Source of the DNA: Craterostigma plantagineum
Taxonomy: Eukaryota > Streptophyta > Magnoliopsida > Lamiales > Linderniaceae
Length of the DNA: 64,000 bases
Assembly (NCBI GenBank): GCA_027422505.1
Contig: JAPQWV010000001.1
Coordinates: 3,782,001 to 3,846,000, forward strand
Direction: 5' to 3'
Shown here: piece after piece, positions 1-10,047 of the stretch
Numbering within the stretch: the stretch's first letter is position 1
How the letters are laid out: each line of letters begins with the position of its first letter
Notes under the pieces: generated by a model
Databases searched by the model: none
Told to the model about the DNA's origin: nothing
The model's input: only the letters and a program-made list of their open reading frames with translations
Position numbers and translations under genes: made by a program

Positions 1-581
1 GATCTGTAATCTTGTTTTGGTGGGTCTTTCTTATTCTGAAATCGAACAAAATCGGTACTAGTGCTCTTCACCCCACCATTTGACATAATTTCGACTATCG
101 TGGCTTCTGAACTGACAATAGATTTCTCATCTTTCCTTGTATCCGTCCCTCTCAACCTCTCAGCCTCGGTAAAATCTCCACATTCTCCTCCTTCACCATT
201 CACCACACCTCCTTGCTCCTGAGGCATCAAATCTCGATCCAATGGCTTCATACACTCACCGAGAGATTGGCAGGCCAAACTTACAGAACACTTGCTTAAG
301 CCCTTCTGATGCTTTGCTGCAGCCGCATCATTATTTTTTGGAGCTCGCAACTTTTTCCTGAAATTAGCAAGTGTATCATCCATGCCACCCAACCCATCTT
401 CATCTTTAGCCTCTGCAATCTTACTCTCACCGCCATCCCCAGCTACCGTATTCCTCTTTGAAATCTTTTTACCCTTCATCTTCAACAGGGAAGCAATTAG
501 CTCATTGTCATCTATACCAATTAATGGATCCACAGCTTTTGACTTTCTCTTTATACCCGTTTTCTTCTCCTTATTCATCAT
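1..581 (-). CDS. Partial gene, N-terminal exon, probably LSD1-like 3 (LDL3) histone demethylase
   Basis: An open frame on the minus strand starts at two adjacent ATGs (581 and 578) and stays open for about 193 codons to the window edge, so the 3' part is missing. The product starts MMNKEKKTGIKRKSKAVDPL and is rich in Lys, Asp and Glu, as in a disordered nuclear protein. A segment reading GGMDDTLANFRKKLRAPK, at about residues 70-87, resembles what I remember of the N-terminus of plant LDL3, a large FAD-dependent lysine-specific histone demethylase homologue. The catalytic SWIRM and amine-oxidase domains would lie beyond the window. The coding character is clear; the family call rests on this one motif from memory and is moderate. 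Confidence 0.55.
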   Translation of the reverse strand, partial: MMNKEKKTGIKRKSKAVDPLIGIDDNELIASLLKMKGKKISKRNTVAGDGGESKIAEAKDEDGLGGMDDTLANFRKKLRAPKNNDAAAAKHQKGLSKCSVSLACQSLGECMKPLDRDLMPQEQGGVVNGEGGECGDFTEAERLRGTDTRKDEKSIVSSEATIVEIMSNGGVKSTSTDFVRFQNKKDPPKQDYR

Positions 582-1590
582 GTGAACCCTAAAATTTTTA
601 ATTGATAATCCTCTAGAACATCATCAACACAACCCTAACCTCAACTTTACTGAAATTTCCACGCCCAAAAAGCCCCTGTATACACCTGCCATGATAAAAA
701 AACATCAACACACAACCCTAACTATCCAACGCTAAGAATACAAGAAACACATTCAACGAATCATCACCGTAGAATTAACACTTTTCATCAGCAAATCAAC
801 CTACCAAAGCATCCACCACCAATCCAATTCATCTACCTTAAAGCCATTTATATTTCCCATGGAGAAACAATACATACATTAAAAAGGTATCAAATGCCAA
901 TTCAGCTTTCCTTTCCCCTCATAAACCAAAGGCAAACATAATAGAATTGAAATCAAAATAATCACAACAATAATCAACCCACAAATCAATAAAACAAAAA
1001 TTGAAACTAGGGCACGTCAAACAAATTCTTATGAAGCTAGAAAAATTACAGTATTTTGCCCAGACCTGGTGAAGCTCAGCTTCCCAAGTTGGAGGATGAT
1101 TAAATAGACCTGACGATTTCCTCAATTTTTAGTTTAGGAGATGAGCTCTTTGCAGCAGTGCACTGCACATCAAGTGAAACAGTGGATTCCTTTTTTACTT
1201 TTTCCTTTTATTTTCTTTAATTTTTTCCCCTTTTAACAATGAATTACTGGATCGTCGCTATTTATAATAGAACGGAAAATCATTTTATTTGTAGGAGGTT
1301 TTATTGTCTCACATATTCCAGGAATATCGTATGATGATTGATGGGTGGGAGTTTCATAAAAACTGCATACGATGTGTATATAATATATTTATATCAACAA
1401 TGTCACATTTCTATTTACTGATCGTTTAGAAAATATAGTTTTTTTTTTCTCGAAAGTTAGAAAACATTAAATATTTCAAAAAATATTTTTCTTCTAGGTC
1501 GAATTTTGTCTTTCTTTATGATTTTAGATTTAAATCATCCTCTGGAATCCTGGCCGTTGGATCGAAGAAGAAAATATTAGGTCGTGGGAA
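582..1590. promoter_or_regulatory. 5' leader and upstream region of the gene at 1-581
   Basis: No convincing coding region is seen. The part next to the start (to about 1140) is AC-rich on the plus strand and probably holds the leader of the minus-strand gene; the part beyond 1190 is AT-rich and promoter-like. No TATA box or start site can be fixed with confidence. Confidence 0.35.
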
Positions 1591-2067
1591 TAGGGTTGTC
1601 GATGGGGCGGGGATTCCCCGTCCCCGCGGGGATCCACCCCGAATAGGACGGGGAATCCCCGCTATTCTATCCCCGCGGGGCGGGGACGGGGGAATATTTT
1701 TCCCCGCGGATATCCCCGCCCCGTTCCCCGCCCCGTCCCCGAAATTAAAATAATAATTATTATATTCAATTAATATTATTATAAGATAAATAATATGAAA
1801 ATATACTTTGAATAATATTAAAATAATATAAATATGATTAAATATAGTTTAAATAATTTAATTAATATTAGAATATAGTTTAAATAATTTAATTAATATT
1901 AAAATATAGTTTAAATAATATTAAAATAATAAAAATTGATTTTTTAAAAAAATATTGACGGGGCGGGGAATCCCCGCGGGGACGGGGACGATTTCGTCCC
2001 CGTTTGCCTCGCGGGGTGGGGACGGGGATTAGATCCCCGCCCCGAACCCGCCCCGTTGACAACCCTA
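1591..2067. mobile_element. hAT-type MITE with [14 protein letters not shown] ends
   Basis: A 477-bp element is flanked by a perfect 8-bp duplication, CGTGGGAA (1583-1590 and 2068-2075), which is the hAT signature. Its ends are inverted repeats starting TAGGGTTGTCGATGGGGCGG and TAGGGTTGTCAACGGGGCGG. Both ends carry self-complementary CCCCGCGGGG runs; the middle (about 1740-1950) is AT-rich with repeated TTTAAATAAT words. There is no coding capacity, so it must have been moved by a transposase from elsewhere. Confidence 0.9.
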
Positions 2068-2075
2068 CGTGGGAA

Positions 2076-2502
2076 TGACGATAGCGGTTAACTATCTTTT
2101 TCGTATTTCTTTTTCCTTGCGATTTATTTATTTATTTTTGGCAATTCGAGTATAAACGTCCGATACGGTTTAAAGTTTTTGTAATTTATTTTTATACTGG
2201 CAATTCTTTGAATATATTAAATTGAGTATGCCATTTTATATAGTTATATATTTTGTTCCTCAATACAAACTAAAAAATCTCACTTACATAAATTCATGTT
2301 ATTCGAAACCTATTCAATTCCATCGACTATTGAGTTAAGCTCTTTTTTTCGTCCAAAATATACCTCAATTGGCTATGGACTTACGCTACACAATGAGATT
2401 TCCCAAAGTCAAATGTATCAACAACACAATCTCCGTCCAACAACCATGACGATTATTAAAAATTGAATGAAACTAAGAATTGCATGAAATCGTAAAATTT
2501 AT
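2076..2502. other. Intergenic, 3' side of GLOX pseudogene
   Basis: AT-rich DNA with no supported gene. It probably includes the former 3' untranslated region of the GLOX pseudogene; no terminator or other element is recognised. Confidence 0.4.
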
Positions 2503-3119
2503 TTAATTCACAAACATATAAAACCCCGGCGGAGCGACGACGCTAGAAGACGGCGTCACAACCCGAACGTTGTAGCTCGACCCTCCGAGCTACGTCACAC
2601 TAGCGCTCGCCCCGCCGGTAAGAACCAACATCCTCTGATTCATCGAAAACGCATGCGTGGCGAATGGGGGCCTAACCATGGTTACCGAGATCACACCCCG
2701 ACTAACCCTACCTCGAGAGGTGAAGTTAATCGAAAGCACTTGTCCGTAGCCAATTCGCGACTGAGAAGCAGGGGAAGTAACCCTAGGACGAACCGTAGCC
2801 AACTGTCGATCTAAATAGTCGGGCGAGTAGGCCGATCGTTAGATCTGTTGGAAATAACACTCCCGTGAAGATGTAGTAAGGGTGTGGGTTGCTTCCACCG
2901 ACTAGAATGCGCCCATCTCGTAACAACACCGCAGTCGAATGGTACATTCTCGGCACTGTCGTGGGGTTCTCCACCTCGAATCTCGACCCGACAGGGTTGT
3001 TGGGTCGGTAGGTAACGGGTGATAGAATCAAGGTTTCGACCCAACTCCCAACCCTCTGTACCCGAACCCGCCCCGTTTACTATCAAGACGTTAATGTTGG
3101 GCATCAAAACCATGTCTCC
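2503..3119 (-). pseudogene. GLOX: Glyoxal/galactose oxidase-like (GLOX) pseudogene, 3' part
   Basis: This is the C-terminal part of a plant glyoxal-oxidase-like protein, a secreted copper-radical oxidase family that makes hydrogen peroxide from aldehydes. Conserved stretches can be read in several minus-strand frames: VLIVNGAGSGTEGWELG near 3080, PRMYHSTAVLLRDGRILVGG near 2930, VLFPTDL near 2860 and FATHAFSMNQRMLVL near 2640. They lie in three frames, so at least two frameshifts are present, and a TAG interrupts the frame after the last block, followed by readable family sequence (APPGFYMFV) up to a stop at 2503. It continues the 5' part at 16267-17265; the copia element splits the gene after the codons for ARVMG. 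Confidence 0.9.
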
Positions 3120-3462
3120 TGCTAGGCCGATTTGATCCAACCTTGTACTGATTCAAAGGATTAGTATTACCTGATACGATGAATTACGGAAGCAATAAAG
3201 AGGTAATACCGATAAACGAATTGTAGAGTTGGAACGAGAGCGAGCGAGTTCTTCAGAAAAGTCGTTAACTCAATTAATGAATCAGCAACCCTAAACACTG
3301 ATGTGTTTAGGGTATTTATACATAAGCCCTAATGGGCTAACTGGGCCCAATATAACTAATATACCCACAAGTCGGGTATATTTACAATTAAGTCCTAGGG
3401 CGTAATTAAATTACAGAACATAGACTAATAATTAAATGAACACAATTTAATAATATCTAACA
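3120..3462 (-). repeat. 3' LTR of the SIRE-type element
   Basis: 343 bp, nearly identical to 15924-16266. On the plus strand it starts TGCTAGGCCGA, where the other copy has TGTTAGGCCGA, and ends CTAACA. It is next to the polypurine tract, so it is the 3' LTR of the minus-strand element. Confidence 0.95.
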
Positions 3463-3477
3463 ATCTCCCCCTTTGTG
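3463..3477 (-). other. Polypurine tract of the SIRE-type element
   Basis: Minus-strand sequence CACAAAGGGGGAGAT directly abuts the 3' LTR, the position expected for the plus-strand primer of reverse transcription. Confidence 0.85.
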
Positions 3478-3483
3478 TTCATT

Positions 3484-4608
3484 TTACGTAGTAGCGCGGT
3501 CTTCTGTTCTGTAGAAGGATTTCCTCAGATTGAGAACGTACTCGAACTGTCTAATGCTTCGGTGAAGGCATAATCTATTCTGAATTTCTTCAATAGCAAT
3601 ATTGCTTAGACTGACGATTTCATCTCGGAACTGCTCGAGGCCTAAGCTTGCAAGGTCACCTTTTGAAGAGTCAGAATATCTTCTAACTTTACTTCTCAGT
3701 TTCTCGATAATGATCCTGAGAGTGCCGTCGCAGTACTTCTCGACTTCTGAGAGAAACATGACTCTCTTTAGTCCATCCTTGCTGTAGACTACGGAGAGTT
3801 CAGGTTCTTTGAAGATGAAGCCATTTGGGTATGGTTTGAGTTCCTCCTCCATGCCGGTGAAGTTTGGTCTTGTGAGGTTTACCTTCCTAGCATTATTCTC
3901 AATGGCTATCTGGAAGTCATGCCCTGTGTAGAAGGTAATGTCCCTTAGCATGTGTCTTTTGATGGCTTCATATCCCAGCTTGTATCGAAATTCTCGTAGG
4001 ATGAATTTCCTGTAGAGTCTTGATAGCTTGTATACTTCGCTGGGATCAACGTACTGCAGATTGCCTTCAGTGATCACATCTTCTGAGCCATCCAGTCGTA
4101 GTACTTTGTAGACTGGGTACTTTAGGTTTCTTCCCATTTCCTGGACGGTGACATCCACTATATCCTTGATCGGTGCCTTCGCTCTCATTCTCTTCTTGTC
4201 TGCATCCGTGACCCTCGATCCGCCTTTCGTCGTCCATTTGTAGAGGAAATGGTAGGCCAACGTTTTGGATCCTTCCACATGTGATAGGCCTCTCAGCTCC
4301 ATTTCATTGTATGGTCGAATCTGACCACGTTCTCGCCGGATTCTGTTTCTAAGTTCCTCTTGAAATGGAGTTGTGATCTTGTTCCAGGGAGTCTCAGATG
4401 TTTCTGATGTTTCTTCGTAGTCTTCTCCATTTCTGATCTCGTCTGGCGCCATTCTAAGGCTTGCTTCAACCGCCGCCCAGATTAATCCACTAACATTGTC
4501 CAGTCTCTCTTGAATGTCATCTCCTGCGGGATGATCGCTGTAGCTTTGAGATCCCCATCCCTGATTGATAAACTCGTTGAGCTCAGCCAGGGGATCAGGG
4601 ATGCTCAT
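3484..4608 (-). CDS. Retroelement extra ORF, C-terminal block (374 codons)
   Basis: This is the last block of the extra reading frame between pol and the 3' LTR. The product is charged and mostly helical in look, with HDFQIAIENNARKVNLTRP at about residues 231-249 and EKYCDGTLRIIIEKLRSKV near 290-310. Proteins with this NLT(R/K)P then SDGTL-type order are, from memory, frequent in asterid genomes as retrotransposon-derived open frames; no enzymatic function is known to me. The frame is open upstream of this ATG through a Pro/Ser/Thr-rich stretch to a TAG near 4826, so the ATG at 4608 is probably not the original start. No signal peptide or clear membrane segment is visible, which argues against a classical envelope protein. 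Confidence 0.7.
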   Translation of the reverse strand: MSIPDPLAELNEFINQGWGSQSYSDHPAGDDIQERLDNVSGLIWAAVEASLRMAPDEIRNGEDYEETSETSETPWNKITTPFQEELRNRIRRERGQIRPYNEMELRGLSHVEGSKTLAYHFLYKWTTKGGSRVTDADKKRMRAKAPIKDIVDVTVQEMGRNLKYPVYKVLRLDGSEDVITEGNLQYVDPSEVYKLSRLYRKFILREFRYKLGYEAIKRHMLRDITFYTGHDFQIAIENNARKVNLTRPNFTGMEEELKPYPNGFIFKEPELSVVYSKDGLKRVMFLSEVEKYCDGTLRIIIEKLRSKVRRYSDSSKGDLASLGLEQFRDEIVSLSNIAIEEIQNRLCLHRSIRQFEYVLNLRKSFYRTEDRATT

Positions 4609-4852
4609 ATCTACGACTGGAGGCAGTGGCTCATCGATTTCCTGTGGGGGTGGGTCTGGTCTGAAGTCGGATGGTAATGAGGGTAGGCTTTTTGGTAGGT
4701 TAGTAGTTAGGGTTAAATGGGAGGAGGTAGTAGGTTGGGGATTTGAGGTTTCTGGTTGAGTTTGGGTTGAGGTTGAGGGTTCTGTATGGGTGGTGGCTGC
4801 CTCGACCCGCTGTCGCTTCTCCCCCTAAGGACGACCGTCGCCATCAGGGTCG

Positions 4853-5554
4853 TCATGTCGACGTTTGTGTGTGGTAAGGTAGTTGGAGGCGGTGAAGGAG
4901 CTCCGTATCCTCATCATCGAGGTGGTCGGCCTCGCTGAGGAGTCGGGCGAGTAGATTCTGTCGAAGCTCCTTAATGGTGGGGGTAGGTGTAGAGGTAAGT
5001 GATGGTGTTTGGTGGGATGAGGAGGATGGTGTTGCCCCGACTTTTTGTAGGATAGATGCCTCCATTTGCTTCATTTCTTCGCGTATAGTGGCGAGGCTCC
5101 GTTCAAGGCTCTGGTCGAGGTGGGCTTGGGTGATAAAGGGTGAAAATAATTCAACAGAGCCACGAAGGCGTTCTGTTGTCACGACTTCAGAGTAAACTCC
5201 TGTGTCGCGGCCCACATTCACTAAAAAGTGTGTGGGACTTGAGGAACCGGGGCCACTTAGGCTCACCGTTGGCATCGTCGATAAGGCAAGCTCATCGAGA
5301 TGGCCTGATGGCACGGGGGTAATGATGTTGCCCATGTCAGGTCTTCCGTCCGATCGTCGAGTATCATCAGTAGATGACGTCTCTACGGACGTTCTGGACT
5401 GATCACTAAGAAGAGTCGATAAAGGTGTATGTGTCCTAGCAAAATCGAAAAAATTTGGGAAAGTGGACACTAGACTCGATGTGAGGGAAGAAGGGACAGC
5501 GACGTGGGGCTGGGAGTCGCTGATTTGTATATCACTTGCCTCCGAGCGAGGCAA
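4853..5554 (-). CDS. Retroelement extra ORF, middle block (233 codons)
   Basis: This is the low-complexity middle of the extra reading frame: Ser/Thr/Pro-rich at first, then a likely coiled coil around QSLERSLATIREEMKQMEAS (about residues 150-170), then an acidic tail. It overlaps the preceding block in another frame. Reading suggests a single base was lost in the G run near 5571-5575, and a further shift near 4870 plus a TAG near 4826 separate it from the last block. It probably links the two folded blocks; no function is recognised. Confidence 0.6.
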   Translation of the reverse strand: MPRSEASDIQISDSQPHVAVPSSLTSSLVSTFPNFFDFARTHTPLSTLLSDQSRTSVETSSTDDTRRSDGRPDMGNIITPVPSGHLDELALSTMPTVSLSGPGSSSPTHFLVNVGRDTGVYSEVVTTERLRGSVELFSPFITQAHLDQSLERSLATIREEMKQMEASILQKVGATPSSSSHQTPSLTSTPTPTIKELRQNLLARLLSEADHLDDEDTELLHRLQLPYHTQTST

Positions 5555-6738
5555 GGATGACTGAGATGGTTCCCCGTGAATGTTGAGACATCAACCTGTT
5601 GGGAGGTTGATGAATGGGAAGGGCTGGGTTGTGCATGCGCCGTTGAACCAGATGCGGCGGCTTCTACTCGGGAGCTGATTAAATCAGCTCTTGTTCCTAG
5701 GGGTTCGGTTCTGGAAGTTATAGTGAGGAGGGGAGGTGCGAAGTCGACGGACACCGGAGGAGGCGGTCGTCGGTCGTGTTTTCTCTTTGTTCGTACTTCG
5801 CGTTGTCGCTCAGGACCCTGTCTCACACTCGGGCTGGCCCCGGGGTTGGATACGGTGGGGTTTGACCGTATCGGAGGGGCAGGAAGGTTCTGTAACTGCC
5901 TGTATTTGATCACCTCGGCATCCGTAGAATCAGCAAGGTCCAGGAAGTGTCTTGGGATAGGCATGCCTTGGAGTGTCGATCCTTCCTTTGATTTCTTAAG
6001 ATAGTTGAACTTGGGGACTCCTAGGGACTCTGCCGCTGGACGACGAGTGATCTCTGGATGGATTTCCATGTAATGATAGATCAAGACTTGGAACCATCGG
6101 AGATATGGAAGGCCCTTTCTCTTGGACGTCTTGAGGTGATCTCTGGTATAGATCTGGTCCACTATTTCTTGCATGAATAGGGCAGCGTAGTCGTAGCATT
6201 TCCCGAAGATGACCCCATAGAAGAGGGTGAGGATGTTGAGGTTGCAACGATCGTAGCCTGTGTGCTTCGGTGATAGGCACTTGTTGATTAGCATGAATAG
6301 TGCGTTCCATGGAGCAGGTATTTTGTTGAAGGAGAATGCTGAGACTTGTGTGAGAGGTGGGGAGCAGCCTATTTCCAGCATTCCATTGAGGATCTCTTGA
6401 GCCGTGGGAGGTGGATCGAGCTCATCAAAGGTGGGCAGTTGTAGAATCGTCCTCAGAAGATCTTTGTTGAGAACAACCGAAGTGTTCTCAATCTGGCTTT
6501 GGAAAATGATCTCCTCGATATCTGGAACTTGGTCCATGAGTCCCCAGAATTGTTGTAGGTAGACTTGGGGAACGCTCGCCGTGAGGGTGAAGGCAGGGAG
6601 CAGAAAGTGGTTCTTCAGAATGGCGATGATGACCATGTCCGAGCATCTGAAGGCCGTTGTGTCCAATTGATAGTTGTTCTTCAGCGGCTCGATCCATTTG
6701 GAGATTGGGTAGATCGTGTCACGGTTTGGAATCTCCAT
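5470..6738 (-). CDS. Retroelement extra ORF, N-terminal block (422 codons)
   Basis: This starts the extra frame downstream of pol (ATG at 6738). Conserved-looking words include VPQVYLQQFWG at about residues 57-67, LRTILQLPTFDE near 98-109, CLSPKHTGYDRCNLNIL near 155-171 and LIYHYMEIHPEITRRP near 216-231. I recall the same order in many asterid proteins annotated as uncharacterised or retrotransposon-related. The C-terminal third is Pro/Ser-rich and runs out of frame after STFTGN. There is no signal peptide at the start. The role is unknown; within SIRE-type elements this slot is often called env-like, which the sequence itself does not support. Confidence 0.7.
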   Translation of the reverse strand: MEIPNRDTIYPISKWIEPLKNNYQLDTTAFRCSDMVIIAILKNHFLLPAFTLTASVPQVYLQQFWGLMDQVPDIEEIIFQSQIENTSVVLNKDLLRTILQLPTFDELDPPPTAQEILNGMLEIGCSPPLTQVSAFSFNKIPAPWNALFMLINKCLSPKHTGYDRCNLNILTLFYGVIFGKCYDYAALFMQEIVDQIYTRDHLKTSKRKGLPYLRWFQVLIYHYMEIHPEITRRPAAESLGVPKFNYLKKSKEGSTLQGMPIPRHFLDLADSTDAEVIKYRQLQNLPAPPIRSNPTVSNPGASPSVRQGPERQREVRTKRKHDRRPPPPVSVDFAPPLLTITSRTEPLGTRADLISSRVEAAASGSTAHAQPSPSHSSTSQQVDVSTFTGNHLSHPCLARRQVIYKSATPSPTSLSLLPSHRV

Positions 6739-6789
6739 AATCTGAAAAATATGATCATAGGGTCATTGGACATCGAATATTCCATTGTT

Positions 6790-6990
6790 GCCATTAGTTT
6801 TATCTCTCCCCTTTTTTTTTATTTTATTTTATTTAATTTTTTTTATTAATATATATATATATATATTTTATTATTTTTTATTTTTTATTTTATATAGATA
6901 TATATAGATATATAGATATATATATGTATAAGTAGGTAGATATAGATATATAAGTATAAATATATATAAGTAGATAGTTTTATGAAACTC
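6790..6990. repeat. AT-rich low-complexity block with TATA and TAGATA repeats
   Basis: Runs of T followed by (TA)n and repeated TATAGATA words, in the spacer just upstream of the extra frame. It could act as a leader or promoter for that frame, but nothing specific can be shown. Confidence 0.6.
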
Positions 6991-7049
6991 GCTGAAATTT
7001 TTTTTCGTTAAGTATAAAAATGGGCCAAGGCGGTATTTAAAGAAATGGG

Positions 7050-7530
7050 AAGCCCAATTGAAAATGTCGACACGGCCCACTTTGAAAAATGTCGAGAACA
7101 TGTAAGTAAAAGATGTCGAGAGGGTGGATGTCGAGACATTAAAATATCGAGATAGCCCATTTTAAAAACTGAAAATGTCGAGAGGCCCATAAACAAAGTC
7201 GAGATAGTGAAATGTCGAGAAGTCCAGTTTAAAAGAAAATGTCGATACGACAAGTTTATATAACATGTCGAGAGGAAGAAAAAGTCGATATCGCATAGTT
7301 TCAATAAAATGTCGAGAGAAGAAAATGTCGATATCGCACAGTTTAAATAAAATGTCGAGAGGAAGAAAATGTCGATATCGCACAGTTTAAATAAAATGTC
7401 GAAATGAAGAAAATGTCGATATCGCATAAGTTAAATAAAATGTCGAGAGGCCCAATTCAAGATGAAATGTCGAGTGAAAATCAAATTAGGGTTAAAGAGA
7501 AAAATTTGGGAAAAATGTCGATGCACTGAA
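7050..7530. repeat. TGTCGA-motif repeat array in the post-pol spacer, with a 44-bp tandem repeat
   Basis: The word TGTCGA, mostly as AAATGTCGAGA or AAATGTCGATA on the plus strand, recurs about 18 times. Between about 7257 and 7445 the array forms a tandem repeat with a unit of about 44 bp (AAATGTCGAGAGGAAGA then AAATGTCGATATCGCAC then AGTTTAAATA), about four units. The same motif fills 7860-8125 and the leader at 15090-15690. Confidence 0.85.
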
Positions 7531-7859
7531 AACGTTTCGAAAATTTCGGTGTTAAATCAGGAAAATGGCGAGAGATTCAAGTGCAGAGAAAAGCAGTTTA
7601 AAATCAAGGAAACTCCCGAGGAATCATCTAGAACGAAGATTAAGCGTATGAAAACTGAAAAACGTAAGATCTCCAGTAACTTTTGCGAGTTTTTAACACC
7701 TGCAAACGGAACGATTAGGAGCATAAGAGAGGAATTAAGGGGCTTTATCGAGCTTACCAGTCGATGACAAGGAGATAGAGTAAACGAAGAGAAATTGCGC
7801 GAAGGTTGCGAAAAAAAAATTTCACGAGAGGATTTCTGTCGAATTGGGGAAGAAGAAAG

Positions 7860-8160
7860 ATGTCGGGATGTATGATAAAAAGTCGAGTCGAAGGGAGATG
7901 TCGAAACACTTTATAAAATGTCGAGGTCGATCTTGGACTTCCTCAAGGCCCAAAAAAATCGAAGAAGTGAGTAAATGGCCCAATGTCGACAAGTAAGAAG
8001 TCGAGATGAGAAAAATGTCGAGTACAAATGTCGAGAAAGAGACAGGCTTCGCAAGCTTATGATTTGGGCTTGAATAAGTGACAGGGCCTAACATATAAGA
8101 TGGCGAGTTAAATGTCGATATGAGATGGGCTTGGCAAGCTTATGATTTGGGCTGTTACTC
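7860..8160. repeat. Second TGTCGA-motif cluster with a roughly 30-bp direct repeat
   Basis: About eight more GTCGA words, plus two copies of a segment containing GCAAGCTTATGATTTGGGCT (near 8051 and 8131). It is non-coding and lies between pol and the extra frame. Confidence 0.75.
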
Positions 8161-8304
8161 GAAATGGTCCAATTAGATTTCGAAACTGACAGGAATAATG
8201 CAAGTAAGCCAAATAAACTAAAATGCAAATAAAATATAATGCAAATAGAATGCAATGCAAAGATACCAAATGACAATGCGAGGGTACTGAAAACTAAGAA
8301 AATA

Positions 8305-8430
8305 GTGATGCTCCCCCTAGACAGATACGCATTTTTTTTTAAAATCTAATTCTCCCTAAATCAATGATGCAAAAATTAAAAGATAAATGCTCCCCCTAGA
8401 ATTATGCAATTATTCTCCCCCTAGACACAT
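8305..8430 (-). repeat. Three extra polypurine-tract-like motifs after pol
   Basis: CTAGGGGGAGCAT, CTAGGGGGAGCAT and CTAGGGGGAGAAT (minus strand) occur near 8310, 8390 and 8413. Repeated AGGGGGAG tracts downstream of pol are, from established descriptions, common in SIRE-type elements and may serve as extra plus-strand primers. Confidence 0.75.
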
Positions 8431-8499
8431 GCATAGGCTTTTCATAGTATATAAGAAGGTTATGTTTGTGATGTGTAGCCTAGCATGAATGTGCCTAAA

Positions 8500-10047
8500 T
8501 TAAGAGGTAAGATTCAACATGCCCAACCGAGAGACTAAGAATTGGAATCGTTTCTCATCCAATGCTTTAGTAAAAAGGTCGGCCAGTTGAAGTTCGGTGC
8601 TAACAAACTGCATTTCTATGATGCCATTTTCAACATGATTTTTGATAAAGTGATATCGAAGATCAATGTGTTTAGTGCGTGAGTGGTGTACCGGATTGCA
8701 TGTTATCGCAATTGCACTCTTAGAATCACTATAGATAGGAATATTATGTAAATCAAACCCGTAGTCCAAGAGTTGAGTGCGCATCCACAGAATTTGTGAA
8801 CAGCAACTGGCCGCTGCGACGTATTCTGCTTCAGCTGTGGACGTAGATACACAATTCTGTTTCTTGGAGGACCAGCAGATTAATTTGTCACCGAGCAGTT
8901 GTGCACCACCTGACGTACTTTTTCTATCCATGCGACAGCCTGCAAAATCTGAGTCAGTGTATCCAATTAATTGAAAGCTAGAGTTTTTGGGATACCATAG
9001 ACCAAGATTTGGAGTTCCTTTCAGATAGCGGAGTATTCTCTTGACGGCCGTCAGGTGTGATTCTTTGGGGTTTGCCTGAAAACGTGCACAGAGACAGGTT
9101 GCAAAAACAATATCAGGTCTGCTCGATGTTAGATAGAGTAGCGAGCCGATGATTCCTCTGTAGTGTGTTTCGTCAATAGGCTTGCCAGAGAGATCTGCAT
9201 CAAGTTTGCATGCTGTGGACATAGGAGTCGCTATGGGAGTGCAGTTTTCCATCTTGTATTTCTTCAAGAGATCACTTATATACTTAGATTGACTGATAAA
9301 ACTACCATCTGAAAGCTGTTTAATTTGCAGTCCTAGAAAGAAGTTCATTTCGCCCATCATACTCATCTCGAACTTAGTGGTCATTAACTGACTGAATTCC
9401 TCGCATAATTTTACGTTCGTGGAACCAAAGATGATATCATCAACGTAAATTTGAACTAGTAAGATATCGGAATTCTGTCTTTTCACAAAGAGTGTAGTAT
9501 CGATTTGACCTTTTGTGAACCCGGATCCGATCAAAAAGGTGGAGAGAACGTCATACCAGGCTCTTGGTGCTTGTTTAAGTCCATAAAGGGCTTTATCAAG
9601 ATGATACACATAGTCAGGCTTGGCTGAGTCGTCAAATCCTTCAGGTTGTCCAACATAGACTTCTTCTTTCAGTACTCCATTTAAGAAGGCTGTCTTGACG
9701 TCCATCTGGTAAACAGTAAAGTCCTTGTGAGCAGCATAGGCAAGGAATAAACGAATAGCTTCTATACGAGCGACTGGTGCAAAGGTTTCATCGTAGTCAA
9801 TGCCTTCTTGCTGATTGTATCCTTTTGCTACCAATCTCGCTTTATTCCGGATGACTTTGCCGTTTTCGTCTCTTTTGTTTTTGAAGACCCACTTTGTTCC
9901 TATGATCGTTTTCCCTTTGGGTCTTGGAACTAAGGTCCAAACGCATAGGCGTTCAAACTGATTGAGCTCGTCTTGCATAGCAATGATCCAGTCTGGGTCC
10001 GATAGTGCTTCTGACACTTTTCGTGGTTCGTTTGACTCATAAAACAC
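8500..10047 (-). CDS. Copia pol fragment: reverse transcriptase and RNase H
   Basis: The product runs from the start of RT ([20 protein letters not shown]) through [29 protein letters not shown] and the catalytic [10 protein letters not shown] to RNase H ([19 protein letters not shown], then [10 protein letters not shown] and DSKSAIAI) and ends LADLFTKAL...LGMLNLTS, the normal C-terminus of this family. It is joined in another frame to the integrase part: a one-base shift lies near 10040-10045, and the first codon in this frame is GTG, so the start is not real. It copies element RNA into DNA and removes the RNA strand inside virus-like particles. The RT core looks intact; the broken frame should stop normal expression. 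Confidence 0.92.
   Translation of the reverse strand: MFYESNEPRKVSEALSDPDWIIAMQDELNQFERLCVWTLVPRPKGKTIIGTKWVFKNKRDENGKVIRNKARLVAKGYNQQEGIDYDETFAPVARIEAIRLFLAYAAHKDFTVYQMDVKTAFLNGVLKEEVYVGQPEGFDDSAKPDYVYHLDKALYGLKQAPRAWYDVLSTFLIGSGFTKGQIDTTLFVKRQNSDILLVQIYVDDIIFGSTNVKLCEEFSQLMTTKFEMSMMGEMNFFLGLQIKQLSDGSFISQSKYISDLLKKYKMENCTPIATPMSTACKLDADLSGKPIDETHYRGIIGSLLYLTSSRPDIVFATCLCARFQANPKESHLTAVKRILRYLKGTPNLGLWYPKNSSFQLIGYTDSDFAGCRMDRKSTSGGAQLLGDKLICWSSKKQNCVSTSTAEAEYVAAASCCSQILWMRTQLLDYGFDLHNIPIYSDSKSAIAITCNPVHHSRTKHIDLRYHFIKNHVENGIIEMQFVSTELQLADLFTKALDEKRFQFLVSRLGMLNLTS

Noticed and set aside
382..585. Plus-strand open frame of 67 codons
   Set aside because: It is antisense to the longer minus-strand coding frame that runs off the left edge and has gene-like content.
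1591..2067. G/C palindromes as bacterial-style terminators or a CpG island promoter
   Set aside because: The hAT-type inverted ends and 8-bp duplication explain the whole segment.
4974..6004. Plus-strand open frames across the extra ORF of the SIRE-type element
   Set aside because: They are shadows of the Ser/Pro-rich minus-strand coding sequence and show no family signature.
3484..6738. Calling the extra ORF a viral envelope protein
   Set aside because: No signal peptide, membrane anchor or glycoprotein look; only its position after pol suggests env.
7008..7427. Minus-strand open frames rich in SRHF and DILF words
   Set aside because: They arise from translation of the TGTCGA repeat array, not from a selected protein.
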